A stretch of DNA of 64,000 nucleotides, taken from Cricetomys ansorgei (lineage: Eukaryota > Chordata > Mammalia > Rodentia > Nesomyidae). The notes beneath the pieces were generated by a model. It was not told the origin of the DNA. It did not search any database and worked only from the letters and a program-made list of their open reading frames with translations. Positions 57,811 to 64,000 of this stretch are shown piece after piece. Within the stretch, counting starts at the first letter, position 1, and the number at the start of each line of letters is the position of its first letter. Location: the NCBI GenBank assembly GCA_026225945.1, contig JAMJFZ010001258.1, forward strand, positions 3,114,501 through 3,178,500, written 5' to 3'. A program made the position numbers and the translations under genes.

Positions 57811-57971
57811 CCATTTAAAGTTACGATATACCCTTTGGTAGTATAGTATAGTATATGTATATAGATATATAGATATGTAGATACTATATATATATCTATA
57901 TATACATATATACACTATACGATACTATAGTATAGTATACAGCATAGTGTATGGTATATCTCTTTAAATGG
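57811..57971. repeat. AT-rich palindrome with CCATTTAAAG arms
   Basis: The outer arms CCATTTAAAG (57811-57820) and CTTTAAATGG (57962-57971) are exact reverse complements, and gatatacc (57825-57832) pairs with ggtatatc (57953-57960). The interior is tatag/tatata repeats that can also fold on themselves ('gtagtatagtatagtatatg' against 'gatactatagtatagtatac'). The whole could extrude as a cruciform or be a palindromic element; no target duplication is seen. Confidence 0.8.
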
Positions 57972-59009
57972 AAGTCCTTAAGGCTGAGTCTCAATACATG
58001 TCAGACTCTATATAGTTCCTCAACCACTTTCCTGCAACACTACAAAGAAAAAGGGAGAAATTTCCTAAAGTCATGAATGTATTAATATTTTTAAGATTTT
58101 GAAAAGATACAAAGGAAGCCATCAAAAAGATTTTATGCTGGTCTGGACTTTGCAAATCCTGATGAACAAAGGTGAAGGTCAAGACCGAACAACGGTCTGT
58201 GAGGCGGTGTTGGGCATGAGGGCAAACACGCTCAGCAAACAGCACAGGTAGACCTGTGAGTCTGCCTCTCAGCGTCAGCATGAGAGGCATGGGTGGTGCT
58301 GATGCCGGTCAGGTCTCCCTGAGCTGGGGCCAAGGACTGCCTGACGATTTCGAGCTCTGAGGCTGAAGGGCACCAGGCCCAGGCTGCAGTGCAGTCTGCA
58401 GGGTGCTCCTGCTTTCTAGTCTGAAGCTGGTTTTCTGGACTCTGATGCTGGTACCCCTGGAACTGTCATTTGGACCACCCTCATTCAAATTGTCTGGATT
58501 ATTCTTTTCTGTGCTCCTACAGTTTCAAACTATGGTCATACCTGATATATTTTTTAAAAGAAAAATGTCTATTGGCTTCCTGACATCTACTCGTTAAATT
58601 CAGTAAAACTATATACTTGCACTGAAGTTTAAAATTTTACTCAATCTTTATTATTTAAAAAAAAACAAAAAACAACTGCTGTCCTCAGTTGTCCATAGCC
58701 AGACGAGATTTCGAAGCGGACTCCAGATACACAGGGTAGATACATTTCAGATACATTCGGATACATTCATGCCTCCTTTACTGTCCTGAGCTTGCTGCAG
58801 ACAGGAAAGACAAGGAAAGAATGAGGAACATTTCTACATCCACGATCAAAATGTAGCAAGCTAAAATGATAGCAACCTATGTCAGCCAGCATACTCACAC
58901 AAACATACAGATATATTATGGGGCATTGTCAAAAGTATGAAAGAATAATCATGAATATGAGTGTGAGTTAAGAAAACCATAACAACATAAACACACTGTA
59001 ACTCAAGCT
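57972..59009. other. Unassigned unique sequence
   Basis: No repeat or gene recognised. The 99-codon minus frame at 57991-58290 has no domain. Confidence 0.4.
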
Positions 59010-60083
59010 TAAAACTTAAGAGGACACATAAGCCTCCCTGGGAGGGCAGACTGGGGGCGAGTGGGACGAGAACAGGAGGATCAGGTGGGGTTAGGGTTGA
59101 GGGAGAGAATACAGGGAGAGACAGCTGGATTGAAGGGCATTTGAGGGTTGGTGTGTGAACCTGTGTAGTGCAAAGTTCCTAAAATATATGAAAGCAATCC
59201 TAATGAGGGATATGGAGTCCCAGCTGAGCATCTCTTGCTATCAGGGAGTGGCAGGACTGTGTTACATTCAATTGAGATGTTGGCCTCAGGGTTCCCATGG
59301 AAACCCCCAAACAACCCTGGCTGTTGGTAAGACAAATGGTTGTTCTCCGCAAACTGACAGCAGGGCCCGTTGCCAAGGACAGCACCCACACAACTCATTG
59401 AACATGGCGAAGTCAAGCCGGCGCCTACATGGAGCCTTCACCCCTATGTTCCAGTCTCTTTGGTGCGGGAAGGTACTCTGCGGGCTGCCGAAAGAGAAAC
59501 GTGGACAGCAACTCAGCCACAAAACCTTTGACCTACAATCTCTCCTACTCACAAGATATGCTAGGACGGTGGCGGCACAGAAGTTGTGGGGGTAGCCAGA
59601 CAACGTCCGATTTGACGCAAGGTTCACTGCACAAGAGGGAGCCCATACCTGACACTGCTTTGGTACCCAAGAACCAGAGACTACAGAGTCCAGAGACTTA
59701 GAGTAAAGCCATCACTATTGGTCTAAAAAAATCAAACTTCTAATAACATTCTGCTATTCTCAAGGATCAGCGCCTTGTCCCGCCATCATCAGAGAGGCTT
59801 CCTCCTCCGGGAGACAGACATTACATGGAGAGAGTCCTTAGAAAATACAGTGAGAAATGGGATGTCTCCATCAAAGTTCTCTTCTCAGAGCTCAGAGAAC
59901 TCCATGGAAGAGGAGGCAGAAAGCACATGAGCCAGAGGGTATGAAGGACACTGGGAAAGCAAGGCCCTCTGAATCAACTAAGCAAAGCTCACGAGCTCAC
60001 AGAGACTGAAGCAGCAGGCGCAGGGCCCACACGGGTCTGCACCAGGTCCTCTGCGTTTATATTACAGTTTTAAATTTAGTGTT
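59010..60083 (+). mobile_element. L1 (Lx-type) 3' untranslated region, left piece
   Basis: Same element type as 7760-9382, in the same order: 'ggattgaagggcatttgagg' (59129), 'cctaaaatatatgaaagcaa' (59178), 'gttgccaaggacagcaccca' (59369), 'cctgacactgctttggtacc' (59649), 'agtgagaaatgggatgtctc' (59849), 'aactaagcaaagctcacgag' (59977), 'gggtctgcaccaggtcctct' (60032). The frames at 59081-59701 (up to 146 codons) are UTR sequence. Interrupted by a B1 at 60084. Confidence 0.92.
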
Positions 60084-60249
60084 TCTGTGTATGGGTGGTT
60101 TTGTTTTTGTTTTTGAGACAGGGTTTCTCTGTTGTAACTCTGGCTGTCATGGAACTCACTCTGTAAACCAAGCTGGCTTCAAACTCACAGCGATCCACCT
60201 GCCTCTGACCCCGAGTGCTGGGATTAAAGGCGTGTGCCACCGCCTGGTT
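60084..60249 (-). mobile_element. B1 SINE nested in the L1 3' UTR
   Basis: Antisense B1: T-rich tail at 60099-60114, 'gagacagggtttctctgttg', 'taactctggctgtcatggaa', 'gtgctgggattaaaggcgtg', head at 60240-60249. The host sequence is repeated on both sides (tttagtgttt at 60074-60083, tttagtattt near 60253-60262), consistent with a target-site duplication. Confidence 0.95.
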
Positions 60250-60575
60250 CAGTTTAGTATTTTTAAGGGACTCCTGAATGTATGAACGAGTTTGTATCTG
60301 GGTCTCGTGCCTGCTCTTAGGGCTCCTTTCCTTCTGTCTGTTTGTTCTTTTCCTTCTCTTGTCCAGGATTGATGAGATGGTTTTATCTTATTTTATTTGG
60401 TCATGTGTGGTCATCTCTTAGAAGCCTGTTCTTTTCTAATGAGAGACAGAAAAGGAGTGGATCCCAAGAGGAGGGGAGGAGGGGGAGGAGCTGGGGGAAC
60501 ACAGGGAGGGGAAGCTGTAGTCAGAATATATTGGATGAGAAAAGAATCTATTCCTAATAAAAGGAAAGAATGAAA
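60250..60575 (+). mobile_element. L1 (Lx-type) 3' untranslated region, right piece
   Basis: Continues 'gggactcctgaatgtatgaa', 'gaagcctgttcttttctaat', 'gagagacagaaaaggagtgg', a G-rich stretch and 'gtcagaatatattggatgag' with 'aataaaagg' at the 3' end (near 60556). The A tail is decayed. Confidence 0.92.
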
Positions 60576-61599
60576 GGAAAACTTTAGAAGCCAGATAAAG
60601 ATGAACATGTCAGCCAAGGAAAGTTTTCTTGTCATCCGGATAACACTGGTCTCAGTTGCTGTCACCCACGCTGCTGCTATGGTTTCTCTTCTGATGCTGT
60701 GGTGAAAGGGTGGGGGTTTGGAACCGTAGCATGAGCTCCAGAGAGTGGACCAGGGTACACCCTTGCTCACGAAGCAGAGCGATGGATGCTTGTGCTCACC
60801 GCCACTCCTCTTCCCCCTTTCATTCAGTCCGGGGTCCAGCCCAGGAAATAGTGCTGCCCACATTCAAGGTGAGTCTTAGAAAATCCTTCCCGGGCCGTCC
60901 TCGGCCAACTAGACAGAGCCTCCCCGAGACTCCAGCTGCAGACTCCATATTGTCAAACAGGCAACTGTAATGAACCAGTATCCCCATAACAGTCACATGA
61001 GCTCTAGAGTTTACATAAATTTGCTAATACCTCTTCTTACAGTTTTGAAGTAGATTAGGAAAGAATAGGCTGTGAGGGAATCAGGAGTTTCACCATCTGC
61101 GTAACAAGGTCTAGCACAACCAATTTCTACTCTTCCTCTACTGTGTGTGTGTAGATTCCATTCATAAATAAAGCGAAAGTGTGGACCTTTCATCAAAATA
61201 AATAATGTGTATCTTCCTGAACAGTGAGATTAGTTCCCCATGTAAAGCTTTGATTTCGGAGACTGTGCTCCTGTGCATGTTTGTTTTTATTCTCTGCTTG
61301 GCAAGGCTGCTCATTTTGTCCACCAGTGACACAAGAAAACTGCACGACACACATTAGCAACAAGATGTCTGGCGTATTAACGAGAGAAGGTGATCCTCCA
61401 TCCTTGCTTCTTTCTCAAGAAATCTCACTAAGGAATCGAAGCAGATGAAATTCTCCCTCATTTGGCATTTTGAAGGACGATCCTGCAAAGATTAGACTAA
61501 AATTCAGAGCAGAATTCTGTTCCTTCCTCTTCTGAGATAAAAGTCTCCTTAGATGGAGAGTGCATTCCCATTTGGACTTATCTGATGAGAACTTTTCCT
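60576..61599. other. Unassigned unique sequence
   Basis: No repeat or gene recognised. The 150-codon minus frame at 60411-60863 starts outside and ends within L1 sequence and shows no domain. Confidence 0.4.
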
Positions 61600-61680
61600 A
61601 TAATTATTCATCAATTAAATGTACCCTTTATGATCTATTATGTACCAGTTGCTGCTCTCAGATTCTGTGTGGGAAATGAT
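61600..61680 (+). mobile_element. Possible MIR relic
   Basis: 'atgatctattatgtaccagt' and 'tgctgctctcagattctgtg' resemble the MIR 'tactatgtgccaggcactgt' block. Short and diverged. Confidence 0.4.
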
Positions 61681-61857
61681 TCTCAATTCCATCCATCAAC
61701 TTTCTCCACATTACCAAAGGAGCGTAGAGGCTCTTCTGAGGCATCTATTGGAAGTTATTCTGCTTCTGGAGGAATTACAAACTCCAGAGTTGAAAACAAC
61801 AGAGCTTCCAAAGGAATCTTACTAAGCAAAAGCCTACCTGCACGTGAACACACTGTG

Positions 61858-61970
61858 CAGTCACCTCTGCCCCTGCCCCCCAGAACCCCCCCCAGATCTC
61901 CACAGACCCCCACACTCCCAGACCCCGCACCTCCACAGACCCCCAACTCCCCCTACAGACCCCCACCCAT
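61858..61970. repeat. C-rich imperfect tandem repeat
   Basis: Repeated 'cagacccccac', 'ccccgcacctcc' and 'cccccaactccccc' units. On the minus strand it is G-rich with many runs of four or more G and fits a G-quadruplex pattern. It sits at the tail side of the antisense ID/B4 head at 61985, so it may be an altered SINE tail. Confidence 0.8.
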
Positions 61971-61984
61971 CATTTCCTCGCTCA

Positions 61985-62032
61985 GAGCTGAAGATTGAAC
62001 CCAGATCCTCAGCATGCTAAGCAACCTACAGA
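61985..62032 (-). mobile_element. ID/B4 SINE head
   Basis: 'gagctgaagattgaacccag' and 'atcctcagcatgctaagcaa' match the reverse complement of the tRNA-Ala-derived ID head (B-box region). Only about 50 bp is recognisable. Confidence 0.65.
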
Positions 62033-64000
62033 AATCTTTTGAAGGTTACTTCACGCAATTTCAAAATTAAAATGTGGATTTAAAGTCCTATCTTTGTTGA
62101 CATAGATGGTATCACTGACAGAATTTCCCAAAGATGATCTCATTTCAGGATAAAATAAATCTCACTGGAGACTCATTGCGATGAGGGCTAACAGGCTGAC
62201 TTCCTCACGAAGGGCAGGGCATTCTGAGAAGCAGAGGGAAGGGCAAACACCAAAAGGCAGCATTTTTGACTTTTCTTGAAAAGGAAAAACAACAAAACAC
62301 AAAATGAATACTGCCTACTTTAAAGATTATTGGTACTTAAAATAATATTTGATATACACAAGTTGTGCCTATTCAACTTGCTTTATAAAAACAAAATATT
62401 GCAGAAAAATATAATGGAAAACACAAATGGCCAGCCAAAGAGAAAGTATGAAGAAATGCTCTAGACAGACGAAAACGGAGGGTCAAATAAAAACGTAAAT
62501 GGCGCCTGCCAGAATCCTTGACACCAGAGTCCTCGCAAGCACACCAAAGCACAAGAGTTTAATGATGAAAAGTTTACTTCGACTACGAAGTCTAAAGGTC
62601 TAGCAACTCCCTACCCCGCAGGTAAACACAAGCAGTAACTTCAGCTCCGTGGCTGCCTTCCCCACTCAACCCTGCCAGTGCCGAGAAGCACACCGCAGCA
62701 TGAGCTGCGAGATGCCCCAGCTGCTCTCCAGAGACAGCCAAGCCGCCGATGCAAACACTGAACCCTGAGACACAGAGGAGAGGGTGGAATGGTGGGCTCA
62801 TGTAACCAAAGCGGCCAGAAAGGGGCATTTTCAGAGTTATCAGCAAGTGCAGAGCTGGCCAGGCAAGCTGGAGCTTCAGAGGTAAGAACCGCGAGGTCTT
62901 CACAACTGGAAGGTGAGAGGTTTATATGGTGAAGGGGAGTCAAAACGAGGTCTTTAAATCATCAGGGGCAGGAGCTAGACAAACTGGATTCCAGAGGCTT
63001 TAGAACAAAGGTTCCTGCTATATTACACAAAGTCCAATCCTATGGAGCAAGCAGTATCCTGAAACCAGAAGGCATGAGAAATATGTCTACAACCCTCAAA
63101 TAAAGTAATATAATGTATCACCGAGAAAACAGTAACAGCAGTTAATCTCAAACACAATGAATTTCCCTCTCCCAATAAGTAGCAAAAGGTCACTTTTGTA
63201 TGCAGCCTTCTTTAATACAAAAGGCCAGGTGTTGTAATTTATCTGAGCAAATCAAGATGAACAAAGGAGGAGCTCTGCAAAGGTCATTTAAAAGCTAGAT
63301 CCTCAGAGTGGATGTGTGATTCATATGACTCCTCAAAGAGCAAAATGGGAACCTGGATAATGTGACATTTGTAATCTGCACTTGAAAGGAAAAGAAGAAA
63401 ATCACGCTTAGGGCATCCTCACGGTTCAGTGTGGGCTACGACTCTTCCCCGTGTAAGCGTCTACACTGTGGGAGAAATCCAGGAGGTGTACCCTGTGACC
63501 AAGTCAGCCTTGTGGTGCATGGAGGCAAGAGCCTTCTCTCCTGTAACTCAGGACTGGACAGTTCCGAGGATGGCCCCCACTCCCTGAAGATGTAATCTGC
63601 AAACAAAGTCCCTCCTCTTCTCTCAGTGCTCAGGATTTACTCTGATCCACAAGGTGTCCACTCTCTGGGCTAGGGAATACTAAGACAACAGCTGGCTTCG
63701 CCACGAGGAGCACTGGGAGTCTGTGACGGATACCGCGGCAGTCTGCGGATATAATATTGCAGTTCCTAAGAGCAGCAGACTCGTGCATGAGCCAAATGCT
63801 GGCAATTTCCTCTTAATCAATACTCGAAATATTTGTTCCTTTAAAGAAAATGTGATTACTTTGTTATTAGTTAATGGAGCTACTTTCAATTCAATATTGA
63901 AAAACTTTAAACATGATTCTTGCTTTGGTAAAATATTTCTTTGTTAAGTCGTCTGCTAATTATAATTTAAAATATCTCCACTGGGAAATACCCAGGATGT
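62033..64000. other. Unassigned unique sequence
   Basis: No recognisable SINE, LTR or L1 over almost 2 kb, and no gene. Overlapping minus-strand frames at 62592-62943 in two phases have no domains or splice context. Confidence 0.4.

Noticed and set aside
59155..59627. 146-codon plus frame and 111-113 codon minus frames
   Set aside because: Located inside the Lx L1 3' UTR, which is not protein coding.

Overview
The window reads as nuclear DNA of a muroid rodent. Recognisable rodent-specific repeats lie on both strands: five B1 SINEs, several B3/B2-type and B4 SINEs, two copies of an Lx-type L1 3' untranslated region, and MT/ORR1-type MaLR LTRs. Older pan-mammalian relics (MIR, probably L2, L1M, MLT1-like LTRs) lie beneath them. 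There is no operon, rRNA, tRNA or CRISPR structure. No complete gene is visible. The window is either intergenic or lies inside one or more very large introns. The B1 copies share a variant that is not the Mus consensus, so a cricetid or other non-Mus muroid is my guess; I cannot name the species.

Layout. 0-10 kb: an L1M relic, two B1s, a 22-bp minisatellite, a 1.2-kb minisatellite of about 35 x 33 bp, a B3, and an Lx 3' UTR that contains an expanded AT/AC microsatellite. 10-21 kb: mostly unique sequence with B3/B2 SINEs and one splice-site-bounded open segment at 15.3 kb. 21-30 kb: a B4 SINE split by a solo LTR, a 266-bp (CT)n tract, a CpG-rich segment with a 24-bp repeat, a MIR, a 34-bp minisatellite and a second solo LTR of the same family. 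30-47 kb: B3, B1, an L1M relic interrupted by an LTR, further LTR relics, long CA/TG arrays, a G-rich minisatellite and a 1.6-kb antisense L1M ORF2 relic. 46-53 kb: a B3 SINE whose middle expanded into a 46-bp minisatellite, 16-bp, 26-bp and 31-bp minisatellites, an L1M 3' end and a 500-bp CA array. 53-64 kb: the best candidate coding exon (minus strand, 53.6 kb), an antisense MIR, a 161-bp AT-rich palindrome, and an Lx 3' UTR interrupted by a B1.

The nearest thing to a gene is a 108-bp minus-strand segment at 53645-53752. It is exactly 36 open codons between a good 3' splice site and an acceptable 5' splice site. A second minus-strand segment at 15263-15386 is phase-compatible with it. I do not recognise either peptide, and pseudo-exons are common in introns, so both stay tentative.

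The most distinctive feature of the window is its density of tandem repeats. About eleven separate minisatellites cover roughly 3.5 kb, and several can be traced to, or sit inside, a transposable element. Nearly all open frames longer than 90 codons lie in these low-complexity tracts or in L1 relics and are not genes.
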